Shown: piece by piece, positions 7,699 to 15,905 of the stretch
Numbering within the stretch: the stretch's first letter is position 1
Layout: each line of letters begins with the position of its first letter
Notes under the pieces: generated by a model
Seen by the model: only the letters and a program-made list of their open reading frames with translations
Told to the model about the DNA's origin: nothing
Databases searched by the model: none
Made by a program: the position numbers and the translations under genes
Assembly: GCF_006539505.1 (NCBI RefSeq)
Contig: NZ_BJND01000041.1
Coordinates: 37,841-101,840 of the forward strand
From: Streptomyces spinoverrucosus
GTDB lineage: Bacteria > Actinomycetota > Actinomycetes > Streptomycetales > Streptomycetaceae
Direction of reading: 5' to 3'
DNA length: 64,000 nt

Positions 7699-9354
7699 GT
7701 GACCACTGCCGACCTCTCCCCCAAAAGCCCCGACTGGTGGCGTCAGGCCGTCATCTACCAGGTCTACCCCCGCAGCTTCGCCGACGCCGACGGCGACGGA
7801 CTCGGCGACCTGAAGGGCATCACCCAGCGCCTCACCCACCTCGCCGCCCTCGGCGTCGACGCCCTCTGGCTCAGCCCCTTCTACCCCTCCGAACTGGCCG
7901 ACGGCGGCTACGACGTGGCCGACTACCGCGACGTCGACCCCCGCCTCGGCAGCCTCGACGACTTCGACGCCATGGTCGCCGAGGCACACCGCCTGGGCCT
8001 GAAGGTGCTCGTCGACATCGTCCCCAACCACAGCTCCCACCAGCACGTCTGGTTCCAGGAGGCGCTGCGCGCCGGACCCGGTTCCGCCGCCCGCGACCGT
8101 TACGTCTTCCGCGACGGCCGCGGTGCCCATGGCGAACTCCCGCCCACCGACTGGCAGTCCGTCTTCGGCGGCAGCGCCTGGCGCCGCGTCCCGGACGGCC
8201 AGTGGTACCTGCACCTGTTCGCCCCCCAGCAGCCCGACCTCAACTGGGAGAACGAGGAGGTCCGCGCCGACTTCCGCACCACGCTGCGCTTCTGGTCCGA
8301 CCGCGGCGTCGACGGCTTCCGCGTCGATGTCGCGCACGCCCTCGCCAAGGACCTCGGCGAACCCCTCCGCGACCTCGGCGCCCCCGAGCTCAGCGACGAG
8401 GCCGCCCTCGCGACCATGCCACCGGGCAGCCACCCCTTCTACGACCGCGACGAGGTCCACGAGATCTACCGCGACTGGCGCAAGATCCTCGACGCCTACT
8501 CCCCGCCCCGCATGGCCGTCGCCGAGGCCTGGGTCCCCGGCGCCCGCCGCGTGCTGTACGCCCGCCCGGACGAACTCGGCCAGGCCTTCAACTTCGAGTA
8601 CCTCAAGGCCCGTTGGGACGCCGACGAGCTGCGCGAGGTCATCACCGCGTCCCTCGCCACCGCCCACGCGGCCGGCGCCTCCGCCACCTGGGTGCTGTCC
8701 AACCACGACGTCATCCGCCACGCCACCCGCCTGATGCTCCCGCCCGGCACCGACCCCGACGCCTGGCTCCTGTCCGGCGGCAACGCCCCCACCGTCGACG
8801 CGGCGGCCGGCCTGCGCCGCGCCCGCGCCGCCACGCTGCTGATGCTGGCGCTGCCCGGATCGTCGTACGTCTACCAGGGGGAGGAACTCGGCCTGCCCGA
8901 GGTGGCCGACCTGCCCACGGCCGTCCTCCAGGACCCCATCTGGGAGCAGACGGGCCGCGTCCGCAAGGGCCGCGACGGCTGCCGGGTGCCGCTGCCGTGG
9001 ACGATGACCGGTCCGTCGTACGGCTTCGGCGCGGGCGGCGCCTGGCTGCCGCAGCCGGCGAGCTTCGCGTCGTACGCCGTCGAGGCCCAGGACGGGGTCG
9101 AGGGCTCGACCCTGGAGCTGTACCGCACGGCCCTGCGGCTGCGCCGCAAGCTGCTGGAGGGCGAGTCGCTGACCTGGGCCGACGACACCCCGCCCGGCGT
9201 GCTGCACTTCGTGCGCTCCGACGGCTGGCGCTGCCTGGCCAACCTCTCCGACCGTCCCGTACCCCTGCCGCCCGGCGATCCGCTGCTGTCCAGCGCGCCC
9301 CTGGAGCCCGACGGACGCCTGGGCCCCGACACCACGGTCTGGCTAGGCCGCTGA
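7699..9354 (+). CDS. GH13 alpha-glucosidase / oligo-1,6-glucosidase type
   Basis: 551 aa from GTG 7699 with AGGAGG seven bases upstream. (beta/alpha)8 glycoside hydrolase family 13 enzyme with all conserved regions: DIVPNHSS, GFRVDVAH with nucleophile Asp210, VAEAW with acid/base Glu276, LSNHD with Asp337. The N-terminus WWRQAVIYQVYPRSF and the QPDLNWEN segment are typical of intracellular alpha-glucosidases and oligo-1,6-glucosidases that release glucose from short alpha-glucosides. No signal peptide, so cytoplasmic. No transporter genes are adjacent. A perfect 14-bp palindrome follows the stop (9366-9379) and may act as a weak terminator. Substrate linkage cannot be settled by eye. Confidence 0.9.
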   Translation: MTTADLSPKSPDWWRQAVIYQVYPRSFADADGDGLGDLKGITQRLTHLAALGVDALWLSPFYPSELADGGYDVADYRDVDPRLGSLDDFDAMVAEAHRLGLKVLVDIVPNHSSHQHVWFQEALRAGPGSAARDRYVFRDGRGAHGELPPTDWQSVFGGSAWRRVPDGQWYLHLFAPQQPDLNWENEEVRADFRTTLRFWSDRGVDGFRVDVAHALAKDLGEPLRDLGAPELSDEAALATMPPGSHPFYDRDEVHEIYRDWRKILDAYSPPRMAVAEAWVPGARRVLYARPDELGQAFNFEYLKARWDADELREVITASLATAHAAGASATWVLSNHDVIRHATRLMLPPGTDPDAWLLSGGNAPTVDAAAGLRRARAATLLMLALPGSSYVYQGEELGLPEVADLPTAVLQDPIWEQTGRVRKGRDGCRVPLPWTMTGPSYGFGAGGAWLPQPASFASYAVEAQDGVEGSTLELYRTALRLRRKLLEGESLTWADDTPPGVLHFVRSDGWRCLANLSDRPVPLPPGDPLLSSAPLEPDGRLGPDTTVWLGR

Positions 9355-9451
9355 CCCCATGCCCGGGGGAGGCCTCCCCTTGACAAGCCGCTGCCCTCGG
9401 CTTACCCAGGGCTGGTAGGCACAGCTCGCTTTGTGCGAGGAGGTGGCCGGG

Positions 9452-9898
9452 ATGGCCGGATCCCAGGCTTCCGGCGGGAGCACCCGCGCGGAGCTGGCCG
9501 AGCGCACCGCCGACCTGCAACGCGTGAAGGCCGAGTACGACAACTACCGCAAGCGGGTACGGCGGGACCGGCTCGCCGTACGGGAGATCGCGGTGGCCAA
9601 TGTGCTGCGCGGGCTGCTGCCGGTGCTGGACGCGGTGGACCGGGCCTGCGCGCACGAGACGATGACACCGGGGCTGCGGGAGATCACCGAGGCCCTGGAG
9701 GTCCAGACCGGGGCGCTGGGCCTGGTGGCGTTCGGGGAGGTGGGCGACCCCTTCGACCCGGCCCGCCACGAGGCGCTCGCCCACCACGTCTCCCCGTCCT
9801 GCCCCCGCCCGACCTGCACGGCGGTCCTGCGCCCCGGCTACCGGGTCGGTGACCAGCTGCTGCGTCCGGCCTGCGTGGAGGTCACCGGCCCGGAGTAG
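9452..9898 (+). CDS. GrpE-family nucleotide exchange factor-like protein
   Basis: 148 aa from ATG 9452 with AGGAGG eight bases upstream. A coiled-coil start (RTADLQRVKAEYDNYRKRVRRDR) and the helical LLPVLDAVDRA segment match the GrpE long helix and dimer region. The beta-domain is represented by FGEVGDPFDPARHEALAH and ends TAVLRPGYRVGDQLLRPACVEV. It is shorter than the true GrpE encoded with dnaK, and no dnaK/dnaJ lies nearby, so this is probably an accessory GrpE paralogue. Role in Hsp70 nucleotide exchange is inferred from family. Confidence 0.8.
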   Translation: MAGSQASGGSTRAELAERTADLQRVKAEYDNYRKRVRRDRLAVREIAVANVLRGLLPVLDAVDRACAHETMTPGLREITEALEVQTGALGLVAFGEVGDPFDPARHEALAHHVSPSCPRPTCTAVLRPGYRVGDQLLRPACVEVTGPE

Positions 9899-9908
9899 CG
9901 CCGTAGCC

Positions 9909-11198
9909 CTACGCCACGACGGCCATCTCGTGCGGCGTGTTGTTCAGCCGCCGCACACCGTCCGGCGTGCACGTCACGATGTCCTCGATCCGGACCCCGA
10001 ACCGGCCCGGCAGATAGATCCCGGGCTCCACGGAAAAGCACATCCCCGGCACCAGCGGCTGCGGCTCGCCCTCGACGAGATAGGGCGGCTCGTGGGTGGT
10101 GACGCCGATGCCGTGGCCGGTGCGGTGGACGAAGTACGCGCCGTACCCGGCCTCCTCGATCACCGCCCGCGCCACCCGGTCGATCTCCTGGCACGTCACC
10201 CCCGGCCGCACCGTGCGCACCGCCGCCTCCTGCGCCACCCGCACGATGTCGTGCACCTTGCGCTCCTCGGCGCTCGGCTCACCCACGTGCACGGTACGGG
10301 TGATGTCGGAGCCGTACCCGTCCTTGAGCCCGCCGAAGTCGAGGACGATCATGTCCCCGTCCTCGATCACCCGGTCCCCCGCCTCATGGTGCGGGTTCGC
10401 CCCGTTCGGCCCCGAGCCGACGATGGTGAAGTCGACCTGGCTGTGCCCGTGCTCGCGCAGCAGCCGCGCCAGGTCGGCGGCCACGTCCGCCTCCCGCCGC
10501 CCCGCGAACCGTACGGCCAGGATCTCCCGGTACGCCGCGTCCGCCGCCGCGCCCGCCGCGGCGAGCCGCTCCACCTCGTGCGCGTCCTTCACGGCTCGCA
10601 GCATCGGCAGTACGACGCTCAGCGCGCGGTACGTCGTCAGCGGCAGCGCCTCCTGCAACCCGAGCAGGTGCAGCGCCCAGGTCGCGTCCCCGACGCCGTA
10701 CCGCCCGTTGGGCCGCAGCAGCCCCGCCGCGGCGGCGTACGGGTCCTGCCCGTCCCGCCACTCCGTCATCCGCACCGCGCCCGCCCCCGGCGCGGCCGAG
10801 GCGTCCGGCCGCTCCAGCGCGGGGACGAGGAGGCGGGGCTCGGAGTCCTGGGTGAGGACGAGGAGGGTGAGCCGCTCGGTGATCGGAGGCCGGTACCCGC
10901 ACAGCCACGCCAGGTCCGGGCCGGGCGTGACCAGCACCCCCGACAGCCCGGCGGCGGCCGCGTCACGGGCGGCGCGGCGCATCCGGGTGGCGTAGTCGTG
11001 CTCGGTGAAGGCGATGGGGTCGTGGTCGCCGGAAGCCACCGGGTGCGCCGGGTGGGCCGGGTTCTCGGGGTGGGCCCGGTGCTCGGGGTGCGCCAGGTGG
11101 GCCGGATGCTCGGGGTGCGCCGGGTGCTCGGGATGCGTCGGGTGCTCGGGGTGCACCGGGTCCATCGCGCCCATCGGTCCCGCTGTCTCGCTCATCAC
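9909..11198 (-). CDS. M24 metallopeptidase (Xaa-Pro aminopeptidase type) with HP-repeat N-terminus
   Basis: About 429 aa. The C-terminal pita-bread domain has the five metal ligands of dinuclear M24 enzymes: LDFGG (Asp), GSDITRT (Asp), RTGHGIG (His), SVEPGIY (Glu) and RIEDIV (Glu). The N-terminal creatinase-like domain contains WLCGYRPP. These enzymes remove N-terminal residues before proline. Residues about 13-53 are a low-complexity run of His-Pro-(Glu/Ala) units (11040-11165 in DNA), absent from the fold and likely variable in length. The start may be GTG 11198 or the next ATG 11195; GAGG lies upstream. Cytoplasmic. Confidence 0.88.
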   Translation of the reverse strand: MMSETAGPMGAMDPVHPEHPTHPEHPAHPEHPAHLAHPEHRAHPENPAHPAHPVASGDHDPIAFTEHDYATRMRRAARDAAAAGLSGVLVTPGPDLAWLCGYRPPITERLTLLVLTQDSEPRLLVPALERPDASAAPGAGAVRMTEWRDGQDPYAAAAGLLRPNGRYGVGDATWALHLLGLQEALPLTTYRALSVVLPMLRAVKDAHEVERLAAAGAAADAAYREILAVRFAGRREADVAADLARLLREHGHSQVDFTIVGSGPNGANPHHEAGDRVIEDGDMIVLDFGGLKDGYGSDITRTVHVGEPSAEERKVHDIVRVAQEAAVRTVRPGVTCQEIDRVARAVIEEAGYGAYFVHRTGHGIGVTTHEPPYLVEGEPQPLVPGMCFSVEPGIYLPGRFGVRIEDIVTCTPDGVRRLNNTPHEMAVVA

Positions 11199-11317
11199 TG
11201 TCGCCTCGTCGCTCGGCCGTGGCTGTCCGCCGCGGTCCCGTCCATTGGAAGGGTTCGGTCGGCTGGGTGCGTCCGCGAACTAGCCCATACGAGTGAGCCC
11301 GAAGGCCGTCCCGCCCG

Positions 11318-11764
11318 TCAGTACCGCACCGCCCGCCCCACCTCCGCCCGCACCTCACCGGACAGCTCGTGCGTGCTGCGGGCCGTGCCCGTCCCGGTCT
11401 CCCCGGCCGGTACGTCGGCCACGGTCAGCACGACGGCGTCCCGGAAGTCCCCGTCCGGGTCGGTGAAGTTGACCTGCACGGCGAAGGACTTCGTACTGTC
11501 GGCGGTGTTGCGCACCCTGACCTCGACGGTCGTGCGCCCGTCCCGCCCGCTCACCGGGTCACCGAGCGTCACGTCCTTGTTGACGTCGACGCCCGCCCTG
11601 ATCTCGTCGAACCTGCGTTCTGCCTCCGCCGTGGCGGACGCCCACAGATCCGAGGCCCGCGCCCCCGGCTCCTCCTCGCCCTCACCCCCGCACGCCACCG
11701 ACCCGGCGCCCACCACCGCAACCAGCACCGCTGCGACCACCCACCGCGCCCGGCAACCGGCCAT
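11318..11764 (-). CDS. Small lipoprotein with FxLYD-like domain
   Basis: 148 aa from ATG 11764 with GGAGG five bases upstream. A signal peptide with lipobox VACGG puts the mature protein on the outer face of the membrane. The mature part contains VEVRVRNTADSTKSFAVQVN and DVPAGETGTG, matching the Ig-like FxLYD fold. No enzymatic motif. Function unknown; such proteins are common cell-envelope components in actinomycetes. Confidence 0.75.
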   Translation of the reverse strand: MAGCRARWVVAAVLVAVVGAGSVACGGEGEEEPGARASDLWASATAEAERRFDEIRAGVDVNKDVTLGDPVSGRDGRTTVEVRVRNTADSTKSFAVQVNFTDPDGDFRDAVVLTVADVPAGETGTGTARSTHELSGEVRAEVGRAVRY

Positions 11765-11912
11765 GCCAGCCTCCAGCCCGAGGAACCCGTCACCCTCCCT
11801 CCAGTGAAGGCCCACCCGCGCGCACCCGCATCCGCGCAGGTCAGCCCATGGCTGGGGTCTGAGGTTGGGATCAGGTCGGCTGGGAGGGACTGCGCCTCTC
11901 AGGCGACAGGCC

Positions 11913-12866
11913 CTAGCCCTCCACAGTCGCCAGCCACAGCTTCACGTACCGCTCCTCGTCGACGTCCAGCGCCACATCGACCAGCGGCTGTTCACGCGCC
12001 TCGCCGTGGATCTCGGACTCACCGGGCCGGGGCCGGAGGTCGACAATGGTCTGCCCCCGGGTCGGCCCCGGCGCCAGAGACACCTCGACGGGCAGTGCCC
12101 GCGTGGTGAGCCCCGCGGGATCGGCGACCGCGCACACCGCACCGGCGTCGCCGAGCCCGCCCGCCGGATCCTCCTCGGTCCCCGGTCCCCGATGGGCGAG
12201 CAGCTCACCCCCGAGCCGCACCCCCGGCTCGGAGGCGGCCCGCAGTCGCCGTACGTCCGAGGCCGGGACGACGACCCGCATGAACACATCCAGCCCGTAC
12301 ATGGTGATCGGCACCCCGGCGGTGAGCAGAATCGCCGCGGCCTCCGGGTCGTGCCACACATTGAACTCGGCGACGGGCGTCGCGTTCCCGGCGGCCACCG
12401 CACCCCCCATGAATACGATCCGCTCGATGTTGGCGGTCACCTCCGGGTGGGTGCGGAGCAGCAGGGCGATGTTGGTGAGCGGCGCGGTGGGGATGAGGGT
12501 GACCGGCCGCGGGGAGGCGAGGATCTCGCGGCGCAGCAGCGTCACGGCGTCCACGTCCACCGGCGTACGGGCCGGCGCGGGCAGCCCCAGGTCGCCCATC
12601 CCGTCGTGCCCGTGCACATGCCGGGCGGAACGCGGCGCCTCGACCAGCGGCCGCGCGGCACCCCGGGCGACGGGTACGTCACCGGCGCCCGCCTGCTCCA
12701 GCACGGTGAGCGTGTTCCGTACGACGCCGTCCACGTCGGTGTTCCCGGCGACGCAGGTGACGGCGCGCAGGTCGATCCCCGGGTGCCGTACGGCGAACAG
12801 CAGGGCAAGGGCGTCGTCGACGCCGGTGTCGCAGTCGATGATCACCGGGATGGGCTGACCGTTCAC
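11913..12866 (-). CDS. Inosine-uridine preferring nucleoside hydrolase
   Basis: 317 aa from GTG 12866, which has GGAG six bases upstream. An in-frame GTG at 12881 lies in a direct repeat of GAGCCCCGCGTGAA and is a weaker start. The N-terminal DCDTGVDDALA (Asp11, Asp13, Asp17) is the calcium-binding signature of nucleoside hydrolases, supported by the later IVFMGGA and EFNVWHDPEAA motifs. It hydrolyses ribonucleosides to base and ribose for purine/pyrimidine salvage. No signal peptide. It follows the thrS-like gene on the same strand after 65 bases; the frame-shifted thrS reading frame would run into this gene. Confidence 0.88.
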   Translation of the reverse strand: MNGQPIPVIIDCDTGVDDALALLFAVRHPGIDLRAVTCVAGNTDVDGVVRNTLTVLEQAGAGDVPVARGAARPLVEAPRSARHVHGHDGMGDLGLPAPARTPVDVDAVTLLRREILASPRPVTLIPTAPLTNIALLLRTHPEVTANIERIVFMGGAVAAGNATPVAEFNVWHDPEAAAILLTAGVPITMYGLDVFMRVVVPASDVRRLRAASEPGVRLGGELLAHRGPGTEEDPAGGLGDAGAVCAVADPAGLTTRALPVEVSLAPGPTRGQTIVDLRPRPGESEIHGEAREQPLVDVALDVDEERYVKLWLATVEG

Positions 12867-12931
12867 GCGGGGCTCCTTCACGCGGGGCTCTTCTCACCGG
12901 GCCGGTACGACCCCTGCCTACGCGAGCGACC

Positions 12932-14178
12932 CTACGCGGATTCCCACAACGCGGTGCCGCGAGCCGCGACCCGGGCGACGATCCGGTCCACCAGGTCGTC
13001 CGCGCCGAGGCTCCCCACCGTCGCCCGTCCCGAAGCCGCAGGGAGACCGCCTCGTCCTGGACCTCCCGCTCGCCGACGACGACCTGATACGGCACGTACC
13101 GCGCCGCCCGGATCCGAGCCCCCAGACTCCCCTGCTCGGCCCCGGCGACCTCGGCCCGCACCCCACGGCCCAGGGCCCGCCGCACGACCTCCTCGGCCCA
13201 CCCCCTCTGCGCCTCCACCACGGGCATCACGACAAGCTGCACGGGCGCGAGCCACACCGGAAAGGCGCCCCCGTGCACCTCGATGAGCTGCGCGACGGCC
13301 CGTTCCGCGCTTCCGATGACGCTCCGATGCACCATGACGGGCCGATGCTTCCCGCCGTCCGCACCGACGTACTGCAGCCCGAACCGCTCGGGTTGGTAGA
13401 AATCGATCTGCACGGTGGACAGGGTGGCCTCCCGCCCCGCCGCATCCACGACCTGCACATCGACCTTGGGCCCATAGAAAGCGGCCTCGCCCTCGACGGC
13501 CTCGTAAGCCACCCCCGCCGCATCGAGCACGTCCCGCAACAACGCGGTGGCCCGCCGCCAAAGCCGCTCGTCATCGACGTACTTACCGCCCTTGTCGCCC
13601 GCCCCCGGCAACGACAGCCGGTACCGAGCAGCGGAGATCCCGAGATCGGCGTACGCCCGCCGAATCATCTCCAGGGCGGCACCGGCCTCATCGACGGCCT
13701 GCTCACCGGTACAGAAGACATGCCCGTCATTGAGCTGAATCCCCCGAACCCGGGTGAGCCCACCGAGCACGCCCGACAGCTCCGCCCGATACATCGCGCC
13801 CAACTCGGCGATCCTCAGCGGCAGTTCGCGATAACTCCGCGCTCGCGCCCGATAGATGAGCGCATGATGCGGACAGAGGGACGGCCGCAGCACGACCTCC
13901 TCCGCCCCCACCTCCATCGGCGGAAACATGTCGTCGCGGTAGTGCTCCCAGTGCCCCGAGATCTCGTACAGCTCCCGCTTCCCGAGCACGGGCGAGTACA
14001 CATGCCGATACCCGGCCGACCGCTCCACGTCCCTCAGGTACTCCTCCAGCGCATGCCGTACGACGGCCCCGTCCGGCAGCCAGTACGGCAGCCCGGCCCC
14101 CATCAGCGGATCGGTACCGAACAGCTCCAGCTCCCGCCCAAGGCGCCGGTGGTCGTACGCGGGTTCCATCGAATGCAC
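12932..14178 (-). pseudogene. thrS: Short threonyl-tRNA synthetase with C-terminal 1-base frameshift
   Basis: Start GTG 14178 (GAGGGAG upstream); ATG 14169 is possible. The frame has the ThrRS class II core: YWLPDGAVVRHALEEYL, the zinc ligand in LCPHHALIYR, the motif 2 region, QIDFYQPERFGLQYVGADG and HRSVIGSAERAVAQLIE. It lacks the N-terminal TGS and editing domains, giving about 415 aa, like the short actinobacterial paralogue. After AVSLRLRDGRR the expected tail VGSLGADDLVDRIVARV lies in another frame: GACGGTGGGG near 13016-13024 appears to lack one G. As read, translation would run on to 12679 inside the nucleoside hydrolase gene. It could be a true lesion in the anticodon-binding domain or a homopolymer sequencing error. 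Regulation by an attenuator is suggested by the leader upstream. Confidence 0.8.
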
Positions 14179-14226
14179 GGGTCTCCCTCTTTCTCGCGAT
14201 CGGGGCGAGAACCCGCTGCACAGACC

Positions 14227-14257
14227 GAAGCCCCGGGGTCCCTCACCCCGGGGCTTC
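14227..14257 (-). terminator. Terminator/attenuator hairpin upstream of thrS-like gene
   Basis: Perfect 12-bp stem GAAGCCCCGGGG (14227-14238 with 14246-14257) with a 7-base loop. It lies between the stop of the putative leader peptide and the thrS start, oriented to terminate leftward transcription before the structural gene. A second hairpin (CGCCGG with CCGGCG, 14280-14299) overlaps the leader just after its threonine codons. Confidence 0.6.
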
Positions 14258-14273
14258 GACATCAACTCAGCAG

Positions 14274-14330
14274 TCAGCGCGCCGGGACACTCTCCGGCGT
14301 CGTCGTGAGAGACGGACGGGCACGCTTCAT
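14274..14330 (-). CDS. Putative threonine leader peptide for attenuation of thrS
   Basis: An 18-residue ORF, MKRARPSLTTTPESVPAR, from ATG 14330 to TGA 14274, too short for ordinary gene calling. It contains three consecutive threonine codons (ACG ACG ACG) and lies upstream of a threonyl-tRNA synthetase gene, with a terminator hairpin between them. No Shine-Dalgarno precedes the ATG, but TACCGT about 7 bases upstream could be a -10 box for a leaderless transcript. The arrangement matches ribosome-mediated attenuation: stalling when charged tRNA-Thr is scarce would alter hairpin formation and allow thrS expression. Confidence 0.55.
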   Translation of the reverse strand: MKRARPSLTTTPESVPAR

Positions 14331-14415
14331 GAGGAGACGGTAACGCGGGGACGGACGCCGCCGCGAAGCATTTCTCGTCCCACCGGCCGACCCCGACCCC
14401 CGTAGGGTGACAGCC

Positions 14416-15371
14416 ATGCAGCTCCGGTACAGCTTCCGCCTGTACCCGGACATCGGTCAGCAGACTGCGTTGGCGAAGGCGTTCGGGTGCGCGCGTGTCG
14501 TGTTCAACGACGCGGTCCGCGCTCGTGAAGACGCCCGAAAGGCCGAGCAGCCGTTCCCGACGGCCGGGCAGCTGTCCCGGAAGCTGATCACCGAGGCGAA
14601 GCGGATAGCCGAGCGGTCCTGGCTCAGCGAGGTCTCCGCGGTGGTGCTCCAGCAGTCCCTGCGGGACGCCGAGAAGGCGTACCGCAACTTCTTCGCCTCC
14701 CTCAAGGGCACGCGCAAGTGACCGAAGGTGGGAGCACCACGGTTCAAGTCCCGTAAGGACACGCGGCAGTCGATCCGGTTCCGCTACTTCGCCTCCTTTG
14801 TCCTCGACACCGACCCCGCCGCCGACGCGACCCGGATGCCGGAGACTGACCGCATCATCGGCATCGATCTCGGCCTCACCCACTTCGCGGTCCTCTCCGA
14901 CGGCACGAAGATTGACTCCCCGCGCTTTTTGCGGCGCGCGGAGAAGAAGCTGAAGAAGGCCCAAAAGGAACTTTCCCGCAAGCAGAAGGGATCCAAGAAC
15001 CGCGCCAAGGCATGTCTCAAGGTCGCCCGCGCCCACGCCGAAGTCGCTGACGCACGCCGTGAGTTCCACCACCAGCTCTCCACGAAGCTGATCTCCGCCG
15101 CACGAAGCTGGCCAGGTCCGTGCACGACGCCGGATGGTCATCGTTCATCAGCATGCTGGAGTACAAAGCGGAACGGTACGGCCGCACCCTGGTCAAGATC
15201 GGCCGGTTCACACCGACCTCCCAGACCTGCTCCACCTGCGGCGTCAACGTGAAGACGGCCGCCGGACTGGCGGTATCGGCCTGCGGAGCGCCGGTAAGAC
15301 CAGGACCAATCCCGGCACAGCGCGAAGAAACAGGAAGCGACGGATTCCCGACCGAACCCCGTGCCGCGTAG
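14416..15371 (+). pseudogene. tnpB: Decayed TnpB (IS200/IS605-family OrfB)
   Basis: The N-terminus MQLRYSFRLYPDIGQQ and HTH-like FGCARVVFNDAV are clear TnpB. The frame is broken by TGA at 14719, then resumes with VGAPRFKSRKDTRQSIRF. Compared with usual TnpB, about 50 residues are missing before FASFVLDTD; the RuvC-I Asp survives in GIDLGLTHFAVLSDG, but the segment carrying the RuvC-II Glu is deleted after HHQLSTKLI with a frameshift near 15100. The last part (VHDAGWSSFISMLEYKAERYG... CSTCG) lacks the second zinc Cys pair and the RuvC-III Asp. The protein would be nuclease-dead. No TnpA is adjacent. The insertion lies beside an MMPL remnant. Confidence 0.85.
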
Positions 15372-15431
15372 CGGTACAGCAACGATCGAGAAAGCCAGAA
15401 TCCTCAGGCTTCAGCCCGAGGTGCAAGTCAA
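15260..15431 (+). ncRNA. Omega-RNA-like 3' end of TnpB element
   Basis: Overlaps the 3' part of the tnpB remnant and ends at GTCAA (15431), the usual junction where an omega-RNA scaffold meets its guide in IS605/IS1341-type elements. A hairpin, CCTCAGGCT-TC-AGCCCGAGG (15402-15421), is well preserved. The guide, if transcribed, would begin TTTCCTGTATCGAGTGGG. The left boundary is approximate. Whether it is still transcribed cannot be told from sequence. Confidence 0.45.
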
Positions 15432-15499
15432 TTTCCTGTATCGAGTGGGCCGTCTGGCCTTCCGGCGACGCTCGTACGTCGCCCTGGTCCGGGCGGCTG

Positions 15500-15795
15500 T
15501 CAGCGCTTCCCCGGCGCCTCGGCGGACGGCGCGACCGCGCGGGTCGTCTTCGTCGCGCCGGGCGGCGAGACGGTGACCGCCGCCGACAACAAGCGGGCGA
15601 TCGAGGAGACCGTGGCCGAGCTTGTCGACGGCTCGCAGGTCGCGAGTGCCGTCGACCCGTTCCAGGCGCGGGCGGTCAGCCAGGACGGTACGACGGCGTA
15701 CGCGACCGTCACCTACAAGGTCGCGGCGAACGACCTCACCGACGCCGGCAAGACACGGTTGGAGCAGGCCATCGACGAGGCCCGGGACCCCGCTC
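15500..15795 (+). pseudogene. Remnant of MMPL-family transporter
   Basis: In one frame the DNA encodes ASADGATARVVFVAPGGET, then NKRAIEETVAEL and QARAVSQDGTTAYATVTYK, which is the first extracellular loop of an RND/MMPL lipid exporter. Upstream and downstream membrane segments are absent; the 5' side abuts the TnpB element end and the 3' side breaks after IDEARD. Likely a casualty of the insertion followed by deletion. An apparent GTG start at 15573 is internal and not meaningful. Confidence 0.65.
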
Positions 15796-15905
15796 ACCCA
15801 TACGGCCCAGCCCCCTGCCCCGTACGGCCCGGCGTGCTGGTGAGTCGGCGGTTGGGGTGGTCTCGTTGATCCACCCACGTCGGAAAGTCCCCTGGAGGCA
15901 CCCCG

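Noticed and set aside
6868..9207. Minus-strand 779-codon frame
   Set aside because: Antisense to the SCO2400-like and alpha-glucosidase genes, both with clear motifs.
14179..14343. T-box riboswitch upstream of thrS
   Set aside because: No T-box core (TGGNACCGCG-like) sequence was found; a leader peptide plus terminator explains the region better.
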